Part shown: piece by piece, positions 1-7,908 of the stretch
How positions within the stretch are numbered: position 1 is the first letter of the stretch
How the letters are laid out: each line of letters starts with the position of its first letter
From: Reyranellaceae bacterium
Lineage (GTDB): Bacteria > Pseudomonadota > Alphaproteobacteria > Reyranellales > Reyranellaceae
Assembly (NCBI GenBank): GCA_022844045.1
Contig: JALHMM010000039.1
Location: 1 to 54,501 of the forward strand
DNA: 54,501 bases
Reading direction: 5' to 3'
Translations under genes and position numbers: made by a program
Notes under the pieces: generated by a model
Database searches by the model: none
Told to the model about the DNA's origin: nothing
Seen by the model: the letters and a program-made list of their open reading frames with translations, nothing else

Positions 1-804
1 GCGCGGCTGATCGAGCGCACCACGCGGCGCCTGTCGCCGGCCGCCGCCGGCCGCGCGCTCGCCGAGCAGGCGCGGCGCGTGCTGGCGGAGTATGAAGCCG
101 CCATCGGTCAAGCGCGCGCAAGCGAGACGGCGCTCGGCGGCACCTTGCGCATCACCGCGCCGCGGCTGTTCGGCCGGCGTCATGTCACGCCCTTGGTGAG
201 CGCCTTCCTCGCCGCGCATCCCGGGCTGCGGGTCGAGCTGGAGCTGAATGATCGCAACGTCGATCTGCTCGAGGACGGCATCGATGTCGCGATCCGTATC
301 GGTCCGCTTGAATCGTCGAGCCTGGTGCGGCGGCAGGTCGGCGTGGTGCGCCGGCTGACCATCGCCAGCCCGGCCTATCTGGCGCGACGCGGCCGGCCGC
401 GGCGGCCGGGCGAGCTGGCGGCGCACGACGTCGTGCTCGTGCCCGGTCGCGATGGCCTGATGGAATGGCGCTTCCACGCCGGCGGCGCCAAGCGCGCGAC
501 GCTTGTGCGCCTGGCGCCGCGCCTTGTCGTCAACGACAACGACGCCATGCTGAACGCGGTGCGCGCCGACCACGGCATCGGCCGGGCGTTGTCCTACCAG
601 GTGGCCGACGACATCGCCGAAGGTCGGCTGGCCCGCGTCCTGGTCGAGCACGAGCCGCCGCCGCTGCCGGTGCAGCTGATGATTCCGAGCGCGCAGCACG
701 TGCCGCAGCGCGTGCGCGCCTTCCTCGACCACGCGGCGCGTCCGCTGACCGCGATCTGCGCTACGGTGGAGCGGCGGATCACCAAGCGGGCACGGAAGGG
801 GTGA
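1..804 (+). CDS. LysR-family transcriptional regulator, 5' truncated by window edge
   Basis: The reading frame is open from base 1 and ends at TGA 802-804. The first visible residues (RLIERTTRRLSPAAAGRAL) are the end of the LysR winged helix-turn-helix and the start of the linker helix, so roughly the first 40-50 residues are missing. The rest is a type 2 periplasmic-binding-protein fold effector domain, with the usual '...IRIGPLESSSLVRRQVG...' stretch and a short basic tail. It would be a DNA-binding, ligand-responsive regulator in the cytoplasm. The monooxygenase gene starts 2 bases after its stop codon, so the two are probably co-transcribed. LysR genes are often divergent from their target, but that side is outside the window. 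The ligand is unknown. Confidence 0.93.
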   Translation, partial: ARLIERTTRRLSPAAAGRALAEQARRVLAEYEAAIGQARASETALGGTLRITAPRLFGRRHVTPLVSAFLAAHPGLRVELELNDRNVDLLEDGIDVAIRIGPLESSSLVRRQVGVVRRLTIASPAYLARRGRPRRPGELAAHDVVLVPGRDGLMEWRFHAGGAKRATLVRLAPRLVVNDNDAMLNAVRADHGIGRALSYQVADDIAEGRLARVLVEHEPPPLPVQLMIPSAQHVPQRVRAFLDHAARPLTAICATVERRITKRARKG

Positions 805-806
805 GC

Positions 807-1868
807 ATGCGTAGGCTGGAGTTCGGCTGGTTCGTGCCGACGTCGGGCGATACCGACGCCTATGGCCATGCCGAGGCGTTCATCCCGCCGTCGATGCCGA
901 TGTTCGAGCGCGTCACCCGCGCGGCCGAGGCGGCGGGCTTCGAGTACATTCTGATCCCGGTGCAGACCGCGTGCTGGGAGGCGTGGATCACCTCGGCGAT
1001 GCTGGTGGCGCGCACGCAATCGATCAAGCCGCTGGTCGCGGCGCGTCCCGGCTATATCAACCCGGCGCTGCTGGCCAAGATGATCGCCGCCTTCGACCAG
1101 CTCTCGGGCGGGCGCGTGTGCATCAACCTGATCGCCGGCGCCAGCGACGAGGAGGCCGCCGCCGACGGCATCACCCTGGCCAAGGAACAGCGCTACGCGC
1201 TGATGGACGAGGAAGTGACGCTGCTCAAGACCTTGTGGAGCGCCACGGGCCGTGTCGACTTCGACGGCGTCTTCCACAAGCTCAAGGGCGCGCTGATCGT
1301 GCCCAAGACACTGCAGAAGCCATGGCCGCCCTTCTATCTCGGCGGCGGCTCGAAGCAGGCCTGGGAGATCTCGGCCAAGCACGCCGACGTGCATCTGTTC
1401 TGGGGCGACACGCCGGAGCGCATCGGCCAGCAGATCGCCGAGATCCGCGAGCTGGCGCGCCGACACGACCGCCACGACGCGATCGGCTTCGGCATGCGCC
1501 TGCAGGTCATCGTGCGCGAGCGCGAGGCGGATGCCTGGGCGGCCGCCGACCGGCTGATCGCCGATCTCGGCGAGCGCCACAAGGCGCGCATCGCCACCAT
1601 GTTCAACGCCTCGGAAGCCAACCGCCGCATGAAGGAGCTCAGCAAGACCGAGGGTATGAAGATCGGCCCGCATCTATGGACCGGCCTGACCCTGGCGCGG
1701 CCCGGCGCCGGCGTCGCCGTCGTCGGCAATCCCGAGCAGGTCGCCGGCACCTTGCGGCAGTTCATTGATGTCGGCTGCCACTCCTTCTGCCTGTCGGGCT
1801 ACCTGCACGACGAGGAGGCGGAGCGGTTTGGCCGGCTGGTGATGCCGTTGCTGCGGGCGGCGGCGTGA
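807..1868 (+). CDS. LLM-class flavin-dependent monooxygenase (SsuD-like)
   Basis: A 353-residue bacterial luciferase-like protein of the alkanesulfonate monooxygenase (SsuD) type. It starts 'MRRLEFGWFVPTSGDTDAYG' and has the family's 'LSGGRVCINLIAG' segment in the TIM barrel, 'FYLGGGSKQAWEISAKHADVHLFWGD' split by the FMNH2-binding region, and a C-terminal 'GCHSFCLSGYLHDEEAERFG' helix region. Family members use FMNH2 from a partner reductase and O2 to cleave C-S or oxidise C-H bonds. No flavin reductase and no ssuABC transporter are seen next to it, so sulfonate use is only an analogy. The start at 807 is chosen because it follows the upstream LysR stop by 2 bases and gives the canonical N terminus; the longer upstream frame would run through LysR. 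Confidence 0.9.
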   Translation: MRRLEFGWFVPTSGDTDAYGHAEAFIPPSMPMFERVTRAAEAAGFEYILIPVQTACWEAWITSAMLVARTQSIKPLVAARPGYINPALLAKMIAAFDQLSGGRVCINLIAGASDEEAAADGITLAKEQRYALMDEEVTLLKTLWSATGRVDFDGVFHKLKGALIVPKTLQKPWPPFYLGGGSKQAWEISAKHADVHLFWGDTPERIGQQIAEIRELARRHDRHDAIGFGMRLQVIVREREADAWAAADRLIADLGERHKARIATMFNASEANRRMKELSKTEGMKIGPHLWTGLTLARPGAGVAVVGNPEQVAGTLRQFIDVGCHSFCLSGYLHDEEAERFGRLVMPLLRAAA

Positions 1869-1938
1869 CCCTTGTTTTTGCGACATCGAGACAAGATTCC
1901 GGGTCGATAGGTCAGTGTTCCTGCTATATATACCGGCG

Positions 1939-2796
1939 ATGGACACACTGACCTTCTGGGATGGCGATTGGCATGAGGGCAGCCCCAATCTGATGGGGCC
2001 GCGCGATCACGCGTTCTGGCTGGGCTCGATCGTCTTCGATGGCGGGCGCGCCTTTGACGGCTGCGGCCCCGACCTCGACCAGCACTCGCAACGCGTCGTG
2101 CGCTCGGCCATCACCATGGGGCTGAACCCGACCAAGACCGCCGAGGAGATCCTGGCGCTGTCGAAGGAGGGCGTGCGCCGCTTCGGATCCAAGGCCGAGC
2201 TCTACGTGCGGCCGATGTTCTGGGCGACCAAGGGCGGGCCGGGCCCGATCTCGATCGACCCCGACAGCACCCGGTTCTGCCTGTGCATCTACACTTCGCC
2301 GATGCGCGCCGGCACGCCGCTGAGCCTCGGCCTCTGCCGCACCATCCGCCGCCCGACGCCGGAAAGCGCGCCCACCGCCGCCAAGGCCTCGGCGCTCTAT
2401 CCCAACTCCTCGCGCGGCGTGCGCGAGATCCTCGCCCGCGGCTTCAACAACGGCATCGTGCTCGACGCCATGGGCAACGTCGCGGAGACCTGCAGCTCCA
2501 ACCTGTTCCTGGTGAAAGATGGCACGGTGATCACGCCGGTGCCCAACGGCTCTTTCCTGGCCGGCATCACGCGCAACCGCGTGATCACTCTGCTGCGCGA
2601 CGCCGGCCGCGCCGTGGTCGAGCGCACCGTGGCGCCGGCCGAACTCGACGACGCCGACGAGCTGTTCACCACGGGCAACGCCGGCAAGGTGCAGCCGGTC
2701 AGCCGCTACGAAAGCCGCGACCTGCAGCCCGGCCCGGTGGCCCGCCAGGCGCACGCGCTATACATGGCGTACGCCCATAGCCAGCGCGTGATGTGA
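1939..2796 (+). CDS. PLP-dependent class IV aminotransferase (branched-chain type)
   Basis: A 285-residue fold-type IV PLP enzyme. The Schiff-base lysine is expected at K149 in 'AAKASALYPNS', the PLP-phosphate and cofactor region is 'NVAETCSSNLFLVKDG' (E183), and 'FLAGITRNRVITL' near residue 205 is the conserved phosphate-binding turn. The N terminus 'TFWDGDW' and 'DHAFWLGSIVFDGGRAF' are typical of branched-chain amino acid aminotransferases; D-amino acid aminotransferases and aminodeoxychorismate lyase share the fold. The ATG at 1939 is preferred over an upstream in-frame start at 1915 because the family begins right at 'MDTLTFWDG'. A TATATA stretch lies 10 bases upstream, so the leader is short. 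No other ilv genes are nearby, so the substrate is inferred only. Confidence 0.85.
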   Translation: MDTLTFWDGDWHEGSPNLMGPRDHAFWLGSIVFDGGRAFDGCGPDLDQHSQRVVRSAITMGLNPTKTAEEILALSKEGVRRFGSKAELYVRPMFWATKGGPGPISIDPDSTRFCLCIYTSPMRAGTPLSLGLCRTIRRPTPESAPTAAKASALYPNSSRGVREILARGFNNGIVLDAMGNVAETCSSNLFLVKDGTVITPVPNGSFLAGITRNRVITLLRDAGRAVVERTVAPAELDDADELFTTGNAGKVQPVSRYESRDLQPGPVARQAHALYMAYAHSQRVM

Positions 2797-2853
2797 CGCC
2801 GACGTGCAACCCCATGCGGGCGCCGGCCGTTGACCAGCGGCCAGGAGGTCGGC

Positions 2854-2994
2854 ATGGCGAAACCAGAGCAGATCAAGAGCAAGGACGAAGCCCGCCAGGG
2901 CGTGACGGGCCATGGCGTGCGCTACGTGCTCGGCGTCAGCATCGCGCTGGTGATCGTCGCCTTCATCGTCGCCTATATGGTCGTACGACCGTAG
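2854..2994 (+). CDS. Small single-pass membrane protein (46 aa), unknown function
   Basis: ATG at 2854 follows a strong ribosome binding site (AGGAGG, 2841-2846, about 7 bases upstream) and opens a 46-residue frame ending at TAG 2992-2994. The N-terminal half is charged (MAKPEQIKSKDEARQGVTGH). The C-terminal half is one hydrophobic helix (YVLGVSIALVIVAFIVAYMVV) capped by an arginine, which predicts an N-in, C-out single-span inner-membrane peptide. It lies 57 bases after the aminotransferase stop on the same strand. The strong Shine-Dalgarno and the clean amphipathic-then-hydrophobic layout support a real gene despite its length. No family is recognised. Confidence 0.62.
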   Translation: MAKPEQIKSKDEARQGVTGHGVRYVLGVSIALVIVAFIVAYMVVRP

Positions 2995-3181
2995 GCACCA
3001 CGATGGAGGGCGGCCCACGCGCGTAATGCCGTGCCGCCGTGCCGCGTACGCCGCTTGCGATACCACCGCGCTTAAAGGCTTGAGCGGAACATCGCCTGCT
3101 GCGCGACAAAGTCGCCCTGCGGCGCGTCGAGGCGCTGCTGGCGACGCCGGTGCGGAGCGCTCATCGACCTCAGGCGCGAGA

Positions 3182-3197
3182 GCCGACCGTTGTCGGC
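3182..3197 (-). terminator. Possible short hairpin after the SDR gene
   Basis: A perfect 6-bp stem (GCCGAC / GTCGGC) with a 4-base loop begins 2 bases after the SDR stop codon in the direction of transcription. There is no U-run, so intrinsic termination is not assured. The rest of 2995-3198 shows no gene. Confidence 0.3.
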
Positions 3198-3198
3198 C

Positions 3199-4128
3199 TC
3201 AGGCGCCGTCGGCCGCCGTGCAGGCACGAACGCTGAACGCGTGCAGGTCCGCCGCGAGGTCGGCGCGGCGCGCGTCCGGCGACGGTTCGACGGCACGCAG
3301 GCGAAAATCGAGATACTGGCCGCTGGACGCCAGCGCCGGCTCGGCCAGCAGACGCGCCAGCGCCCTGCCCGAGCGCTCGGCCGAGCTGACCTTCCCCGCC
3401 ATCAGGCGCAGGGCGGGCAGCAGGTTCCGCCAGCCCCAGCGCTCGATCGCCGAGCGATCGCGGGCCAACCCGGTCCCCGGCATCAGGCCCGGATCAAAGG
3501 CGACGAAGCGCGCCCGCTCGGACGGCACGCTTCGCGCCATCTCCATGGTGAACAGGATGTTGCACAGCTTCGACGTGGCGTAGCGGTCGAGACCCTGCTG
3601 TACTGCCGAGGCGGCTGGATCGAGATCGCCGGCGGCCACCGTGGCGGCGTCGCGGAACAGACCGCCGCGGAAGCCGAAGACGCGGGCCAGCCGTTCGCGC
3701 GGATCGTGCGTACCGCTCGCGGTCGAGACGACGACGGCGCCGCGCGCCAGCCGCGGCAGCAGCCGGTGCACCAGGGCGAAGTGACCGAGGTGATTGGTGG
3801 CGAAAGTCAGGTCGTATCCGTCTTCCGAGAGGCTATGCCGCCCGATGATCTGCAGGCCGGCGTTGCAGGCGACGGCGTCGATCATGCCGTCCGCGCCCAG
3901 TGCCGTTTCGGCGGCGTCGCAGAAAGCCTCGACCGAACGCAGCGACGACGTGTCCAGCGGCAGCACACGCAGCCGAGCGGCGGGCACCGCGTCGCGTAGC
4001 GCGGTGGCGCGCTCTGGCGATCGCGCGCCGACAATCAGCGTCGCGTCCGGGTCGCGCGCCAGTTGGCACGCAGCGGCGAGTCCGATGCCCGATGTCGCGC
4101 CCGTGATGAGATACACCCGCCGTCCCAT
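3199..4128 (-). CDS. Short-chain dehydrogenase/reductase (retinol dehydrogenase-like)
   Basis: A 309-residue classical SDR. The Rossmann glycine motif TGATSGIG is at 9-16, the NAG motif at 89-91, the catalytic serine near 135-138 ('VVVSTASG'), and the Y183-x3-K187 pair is 'YATSK'. Length, the 'TNHLGHFAL' segment after the NAG motif and the long C-terminal substrate loop resemble the retinol dehydrogenase / WWOX-type subgroup, which oxidises or reduces alcohols and ketones with NAD(P)(H). The start at 4128 has GGAGG a few bases upstream and gives the canonical 'RRVYLITGATSGIG' N terminus; the open frame continues upstream but not as SDR sequence. It is divergently transcribed from the TetR gene at 4207, a layout that usually means repression by that TetR protein. 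Substrate unknown. Confidence 0.92.
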   Translation of the reverse strand: MGRRVYLITGATSGIGLAAACQLARDPDATLIVGARSPERATALRDAVPAARLRVLPLDTSSLRSVEAFCDAAETALGADGMIDAVACNAGLQIIGRHSLSEDGYDLTFATNHLGHFALVHRLLPRLARGAVVVSTASGTHDPRERLARVFGFRGGLFRDAATVAAGDLDPAASAVQQGLDRYATSKLCNILFTMEMARSVPSERARFVAFDPGLMPGTGLARDRSAIERWGWRNLLPALRLMAGKVSSAERSGRALARLLAEPALASSGQYLDFRLRAVEPSPDARRADLAADLHAFSVRACTAADGA

Positions 4129-4206
4129 GCAACCTCCATGTGTCGCCTTTGAGATGGGAGCGCGCGCATCCCGCCGCCATTCGCGTTCGGGGCGGGAGGA
4201 CGGGCG

Positions 4207-4812
4207 ATGACGTTGAGCCCGCCGACGCCGCGCAAATCGCCGTCGCAACGGCGATCCGTCGACACGGTCGAGACGATTCTGGAGGCCGCTGTTCGCATTC
4301 TGCGCCGCGATGGCTATGCCGGCCTCACCACGCGCCGAGTCGCCGAGGTCGCCGGTGTGTCCGTCGGCTCGCTCTACCAATACTTCCCGAATCGGCAGGC
4401 GATCGTCGCCGACCTGGTGCGCCGCCGTGTGACGACGTTCATCGCCGCGGTCGAGGCGACCGATCTCGGCGGCGCACCCGACCTGCGTACGGCGGTCGTC
4501 GCGATGATCACCGCCTTCCTCGCCGAGAAGCGCGGCTCGCTCTGGCTGTCGTCCGTCCTGCAGGGCGCGATGGGCGAGGTACAGGGCCGGCAGATCATCG
4601 CCGAGCGGCTGCGCGCGGCGGCGCCCGCGCTGGCGGCCAGGTTGTCGCTGGCGACCGGCGCCCCGATCGACGCGCGCAAGCTGGCGCTGGGCCTGTCGGC
4701 CATCGACGGCGCGATCTGGGAAGCCGCGGCGGACGACGCCGAAGCGATCGCCACGCCGGGCTTCCGCGATATCCTGGTCGACATCCTGCTGGCCGCGCTG
4801 CGCGCGCCCTGA
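4207..4812 (+). CDS. TetR/AcrR-family transcriptional repressor
   Basis: 201 residues. The N-terminal TetR DNA-binding domain covers about 17-63: 'TVETILEAAVRILRRDGYAG' followed by the HTH 'TTRRVAEVAGVSVGSLYQYF' and 'PNRQAIVADLV'. The C-terminal two-thirds is the variable ligand-binding helical domain. A GGGAGG Shine-Dalgarno precedes the ATG. The 78 bases between this start and the divergent SDR start must hold both promoters. No long palindrome stands out there, so the operator is not identified. The likely role is control of itself and the SDR in response to a small ligand. Confidence 0.9.
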   Translation: MTLSPPTPRKSPSQRRSVDTVETILEAAVRILRRDGYAGLTTRRVAEVAGVSVGSLYQYFPNRQAIVADLVRRRVTTFIAAVEATDLGGAPDLRTAVVAMITAFLAEKRGSLWLSSVLQGAMGEVQGRQIIAERLRAAAPALAARLSLATGAPIDARKLALGLSAIDGAIWEAAADDAEAIATPGFRDILVDILLAALRAP

Positions 4813-4942
4813 CGCCGACTGGGCTATCACACATGGCACCGACCTCATGCTGAGGCAGGGCGATGGCATATGGCCCTCAAGAAGCGGGGGGCGCGCCACT
4901 GGGGTCGCGCGCCCCGACCTGGCAACGGCTTTCAAGGTCTTT

Positions 4943-4995
4943 GGGCCGCGTCGCTCCAGCGACGCATCATGAGCGCCGCTGGAGCGGCGCGGCCC
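4943..4995. repeat. 53-bp REP-like palindrome, copy 1
   Basis: Two imperfect complementary arms start GGGCCGCG and end CGCGGCCC, with the core GCTCCAGC / GCTGGAGC and a 5-base loop (ATCAT). A near-identical 55-bp copy lies at 43651-43705 with a 7-base loop. It sits in the gap between the convergent tetR and marR genes. The gap (4813-5048) also has a 9-bp hairpin (GGGGCGCGC at 4888-4896 with GCGCGCCCC at 4907-4915), and no coding sequence is apparent. Confidence 0.75.
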
Positions 4996-5048
4996 GACGA
5001 CAGCCAACACTGCATAAGCGATCGCCGCGCGCTCGACACGACAGATGG

Positions 5049-5513
5049 CTAGTCGCGCGTATCGCGATCGGCGTCGAGCCAGACCTTGAGCCGGTCGAGA
5101 TCGGCGAACAACCGCTGCATCTCCTTGGCCGACCAGCCGTCGAAGGCGCGCCCCAGCTCGGGCATCAGTGCCGCGATCGCGGCCTGATGCGCCGCCACGC
5201 CTTTGGGCGTCATGCGCAGCAGCTTGGAGCGGCCGTCCTGCGGGTTGGCGCGCTCGACGAGGAAGCCCTTGTCGACCAGCTTCTGCACGGTCTTGGTGAT
5301 GCCGGGTTGCGGCTGCTGCAGGGCGTTCGCCACCGCCATGATCGTGTGACCGCCCGCCTCCGCGGCCGGCCGATTGGTGAAGTGGTTGAGCAGGATGAAC
5401 TGCGGCAGCGGTAGATCAATCGGCGCCAGCACGCGGTTGGCCGCGCTGCTGGCGAGCTGTTCGATGATGCCGATCCAGTTGATGATGCGGAATGGCAGCG
5501 GCGGCGCGGTCAT
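5049..5513 (-). CDS. MarR-family transcriptional regulator
   Basis: A 154-residue winged-helix protein. The MarR core runs from about residue 25 ('RVLAPIDLPLPQFILLNHF') through the recognition region ('TIMAVANALQQPQPGITKTVQKLVDKG', split here as helix-turn-helix 58-84) and the wing 'VERANPQDGRSKLLRMTPKG', where the D-x-R pair typical of MarR proteins is seen. Its ATG shares one base with the stop codon of the nitroreductase upstream (TGATG at 5513), so the two are translationally coupled and form one operon. The palindrome in front of that operon is a natural autoregulatory operator. The inducer is unknown; MarR proteins paired with nitroreductases often sense electrophiles or phenolics. Confidence 0.9.
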   Translation of the reverse strand: MTAPPLPFRIINWIGIIEQLASSAANRVLAPIDLPLPQFILLNHFTNRPAAEAGGHTIMAVANALQQPQPGITKTVQKLVDKGFLVERANPQDGRSKLLRMTPKGVAAHQAAIAALMPELGRAFDGWSAKEMQRLFADLDRLKVWLDADRDTRD

Positions 5514-6649
5514 CAGGCCTTCATTACAATGGCGTCGAGCGGCCGTCGCGGCGACGGTCCGGCCTGCCCAGCATAGCCCACCCGGAAGAACATCTGCAGC
5601 GTGCGTCCCTCAGCCGTGGCGGTCTGACGCCGCATCTCGGCGAACAACGCGGCCATCTCGGGATACTCCTGCAGGGTCTGGCTGTGCGGCTGCATCGCCA
5701 CGCCCAGCTCGGTGGCCTTCAGGTTGAGCCGGGCATAGGCACGGCCGGCGGCGATTTGCGTCGGCCGCGCATTGCCCTCGCTCGAGAACCAGCCGAAGCC
5801 GGCGGCCGAGGCGTAGCCCTTCAGCGCGTAGTCGCGCCCGCCATTGAACGCCATCGTGCCCGGCGTCATCGCGTTCTCGGGCGTCATCACGCCGGTCTGG
5901 CGCAACGCCCACATCATCGGACCGGTGAGCGAGATGCCGTCGCGGTGACGCGCGATCTCCGCCGACCCCACCCGCACCACGTCGATGCTCTCCTTGTGCG
6001 TGCGCGGGATCGACATCTCCAGTTCGCTGCCTGATATCGCCAGCTTGCGCAGCGCCTCGACGCGTGCCGGCTCGACGGCGAAGGTCACCGGCATATCGCA
6101 GGCCGCGCGCAGGGCTGCGAGGTGCTCGGCGGAAGGCGGGCGGCCGTCGAAAGCGATCTTCGTCGTGCGCCGCTTGGGGATCTGCGCGAAGAGCGGATCG
6201 GCCTTCAGCGTGGCGTCGCGCACGAAGCGGATGCGGGCCACCGGCTTGTCGTCTTCCGTGCCGGCGGGATAGGGCGCGATCTCGGCGCGATATCCTTCGG
6301 CCAACGCCGCGATCGACAGCAGCTCGAGGAAGGCGCCATGGCCGATGATGATCTGCCGGGCGAAGGGATCGGTTTGCGGCAGCAGCCGCGTGCGATCGAG
6401 GTGCAGGGTCACGATCTCGGGCTCGCGCAGGTCGACCAGCCAGGGCTGCATGTTGTGCGGGTTCGGCGCCAGCATCGCCCAGCTGAGCGCCCGGCGGCGC
6501 ACGTCGCGCTCCCCGGCCGACGGCCCCTTCCAGCCGGCGATCGCCTCCTCCGGCATGGCGTCGAGCCTGGGCACCGCCCAGGCGCCGCCCGCCGCCAGTA
6601 TCGCCCCGCCGCCCAGAACCTTGATGAAACCGCGCTTGGTCATCGCCAT
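5513..6649 (-). CDS. Nitroreductase-fold flavoprotein, Acg family, exported
   Basis: 378 residues. After an N-terminal signal-like stretch ('MAMTKRGFIKVLGGGAILAAG', residues 1-21 in two parts; one lysine-arginine pair rather than a full twin arginine) comes a nitroreductase-fold domain with the FMN-region motif 'SWAMLAPNPHNMQPWLVDL' and the C-terminal 'GVAMQPHSQTLQEYPEM'. This arrangement is that of the Acg/Rv2032-type FMN proteins, which bind FMN but often lack ordinary nitroreductase activity. The ATG at 6649 is preferred over 6667 because GGAGG lies 6 bases before it. First gene of a two-gene operon with the MarR regulator. Function inferred: a redox or xenobiotic-responsive flavoprotein. 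Confidence 0.82.
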   Translation of the reverse strand: MAMTKRGFIKVLGGGAILAAGGAWAVPRLDAMPEEAIAGWKGPSAGERDVRRRALSWAMLAPNPHNMQPWLVDLREPEIVTLHLDRTRLLPQTDPFARQIIIGHGAFLELLSIAALAEGYRAEIAPYPAGTEDDKPVARIRFVRDATLKADPLFAQIPKRRTTKIAFDGRPPSAEHLAALRAACDMPVTFAVEPARVEALRKLAISGSELEMSIPRTHKESIDVVRVGSAEIARHRDGISLTGPMMWALRQTGVMTPENAMTPGTMAFNGGRDYALKGYASAAGFGWFSSEGNARPTQIAAGRAYARLNLKATELGVAMQPHSQTLQEYPEMAALFAEMRRQTATAEGRTLQMFFRVGYAGQAGPSPRRPLDAIVMKA

Positions 6650-6662
6650 GAGTGCCTCCATG

Positions 6663-6700
6663 AACATTCCTAGGCATTTATATATATTCTATGGAATGTT
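6663..6700 (-). promoter_or_regulatory. Inverted-repeat operator and AT-rich promoter of the nitroreductase-marR operon
   Basis: Perfect 8-bp arms AACATTCC (6663-6670) and GGAATGTT (6693-6700) flank a 22-base AT-rich centre containing TATATATA, an unusual composition for this GC-rich window. It begins 13 bases upstream of the nitroreductase start. The arms would occlude a -10 element, as expected for MarR repression. Confidence 0.6.
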
Positions 6701-7053
6701 TATGCAAGCCCTTCTATTCGATGCGTCGCGAATCTGTCCGCTTCAGCGCTTCCGGCGACAACGAAGTCTCGAATTCGCATCCAGTGTGCGTCGCCGACAA
6801 TCCTTCGGGCTCTCTCGCGCGGACACACTTCTTTGCCATTCTTGCGCCGAGCAACCGCGCGGCCATGCTGATCGTGCGCTTGCCATCTTTCTGCCACACC
6901 CGCACCGCGACGGAACGATGCCGACCGCTTGGTGCGAATTCTTGCCCGGCGCGACGCGATGATCCGGCGCGCCACCGCGCCCGTATCAGCTTGGACGCCG
7001 ATGATTCGAGGATGGAACGCGAGCGTCGAACACAGATCTACTGGAGAGTCAAA
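6701..7053. other. 353-bp intergenic stretch with no gene seen
   Basis: Lies between the divergent nitroreductase operon and the fasciclin gene. Open frames here have no recognisable protein character and no good ribosome binding site, apart from GGAGAG just before the fasciclin ATG. It presumably holds the fasciclin promoter. I looked for GGAAC / CGTT spaced as in EcfG-type promoters: GGAAC occurs twice, but without a correctly spaced second element. Confidence 0.6.
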
Positions 7054-7641
7054 ATGACCAATCGTATGGCCGTGCTGGCCGCGCTGACCGCCGTGTCCTT
7101 CACCGTCGCCGGTCCGGCCGCATTCGCTCAGTCGACGCCGCCATCGGCGACGCCGAATCCGATGGTCGGCGGCGCACCGATGATGGCCAACAAGAACATC
7201 GTCGAGAACGCGTCCGCATCGAAGGATCACACCACGCTGGTCGCCGCCGTGAAGGCCGCCGGCCTGGTCGAGACCCTGCAGGGCCCGGGTCCGTTCACCG
7301 TTTTCGCGCCAACCAACGCGGCGTTCGCCAAGCTGCCGGCGGGCACGGTCGAAAACCTGGTGAAGCCTGAGAACAAGGCGACGCTCACCAAGATCCTGAC
7401 CTGCCATGTCGTCTCCGGCACGGCGATGTCGGCGGCGATCGCCAAGATGATCACCGACAGCAAGGGCAGCCATGCGGTGAAGACCGTGGGCGGCTGCACG
7501 CTGATGGCGAAGATGCCGTCGCCGGGCAAGATCACGTTGACGGACGAGAATGGCGGCGTGGCGAACGTCACCATCGCCGACGTTCAGCAGTCCAACGGCG
7601 TGATCCACGTCATCGACACGGTCGTGCTGCCGAAGAAGTAG
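7054..7641 (+). CDS. Secreted fasciclin (FAS1) domain protein
   Basis: 195 residues. Residues 1-25 form a Sec signal peptide ending 'GPAAFA' before 'QSTPP'. A short proline/glycine linker follows, then one complete FAS1 domain from about residue 50 to the end, with the hallmark H1 motif '[20 protein letters not shown]', '[12 protein letters not shown]' and the terminal '[13 protein letters not shown]' H2 motif. Two cysteines (in 'ILTCHV' and 'VGGCTL') could form a disulfide after export. FAS1 proteins are extracytoplasmic adhesion or surface proteins. GGAGAG lies 8 bases before the ATG. A strong hairpin follows the gene, so it is likely monocistronic. Confidence 0.93.
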   Translation: MTNRMAVLAALTAVSFTVAGPAAFAQSTPPSATPNPMVGGAPMMANKNIVENASASKDHTTLVAAVKAAGLVETLQGPGPFTVFAPTNAAFAKLPAGTVENLVKPENKATLTKILTCHVVSGTAMSAAIAKMITDSKGSHAVKTVGGCTLMAKMPSPGKITLTDENGGVANVTIADVQQSNGVIHVIDTVVLPKK

Positions 7642-7680
7642 TCGTCGCCGGCGCCTTTTCCCCGGGGGCCCAGCGATGAC

Positions 7681-7712
7681 GCGACGCCCGCCTCGTCAGA
7701 GGCGGGCGTCGC
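7681..7712 (+). terminator. Strong hairpin terminator after the fasciclin gene
   Basis: A perfect 14-bp GC-rich stem (GCGACGCCCGCCTC at 7681-7694 pairing with 7699-7712) has a 4-base GTCA loop, 40 bases after the fasciclin stop. No U-tract follows, so it may act as a transcript-end stabiliser as much as an intrinsic terminator. Confidence 0.6.
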
Positions 7713-7737
7713 ACCGCGTGCTGGTGGCTGACTTCCC

Positions 7738-7907
7738 TGGGACCGCCGGTGTATCGCCCTCATTATGAGGCCAACCACAAAGGCACAGAGACACAGAGGA
7801 AGACAAAAAGAGAAGACCAAGGCTTCGTGCTTTGCGCGCTTTTCGCCGTTCTCTGTGCCTCTGTGGTTAATCTTCTTCAAGCGGCCGGCGGGACGCCGGC
7901 GGTCCCA
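7738..7907. repeat. Nested inverted-repeat (MITE-like) element
   Basis: Outer 14-bp arms TGGGACCGCCGGTG (7738-7751) and CGCCGGCGGTCCCA (7894-7907) pair with one mismatch. Inside them, 18-bp arms starting AACCACA (7773-7790) and ending TGTGGTT (7851-7868) also pair with one mismatch around a purine-rich then pyrimidine-rich core. The inner 'cacagag...ctctgtg' sequence belongs to a repeat type I recall from many proteobacterial genomes. The element ends 2 bases before the stop codon of the dioxygenase gene. No transposase is encoded. Confidence 0.7.
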
Positions 7908-7908
7908 G

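Noticed and set aside
594..1673. Long minus-strand open frame opposite the flavin monooxygenase
   Set aside because: High-GC antisense shadow: no protein family character, arginine/alanine/leucine biased, no ribosome binding site. Several similar frames elsewhere (for example 13828-14250 plus-strand extension, 17497-19845 and 47167-48462 minus) were left out for the same reason.
4842..4880. Second copy of the CCTCATGCTGAGG repeat near tetR
   Set aside because: Only about 14 bases agree with the 26180-26290 element; no second arm is present, so it is at most a fragment.
4888..4915. Intrinsic terminator after tetR
   Set aside because: A 9-bp GC stem exists but is not followed by a U-run and could belong to the nearby palindromic repeat region.
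6900..7053. EcfG-type (GGAAC / CGTT) promoter for the fasciclin gene
   Set aside because: GGAAC appears near 6915 and 7015 but no CGTT at 16-17 bases follows either.
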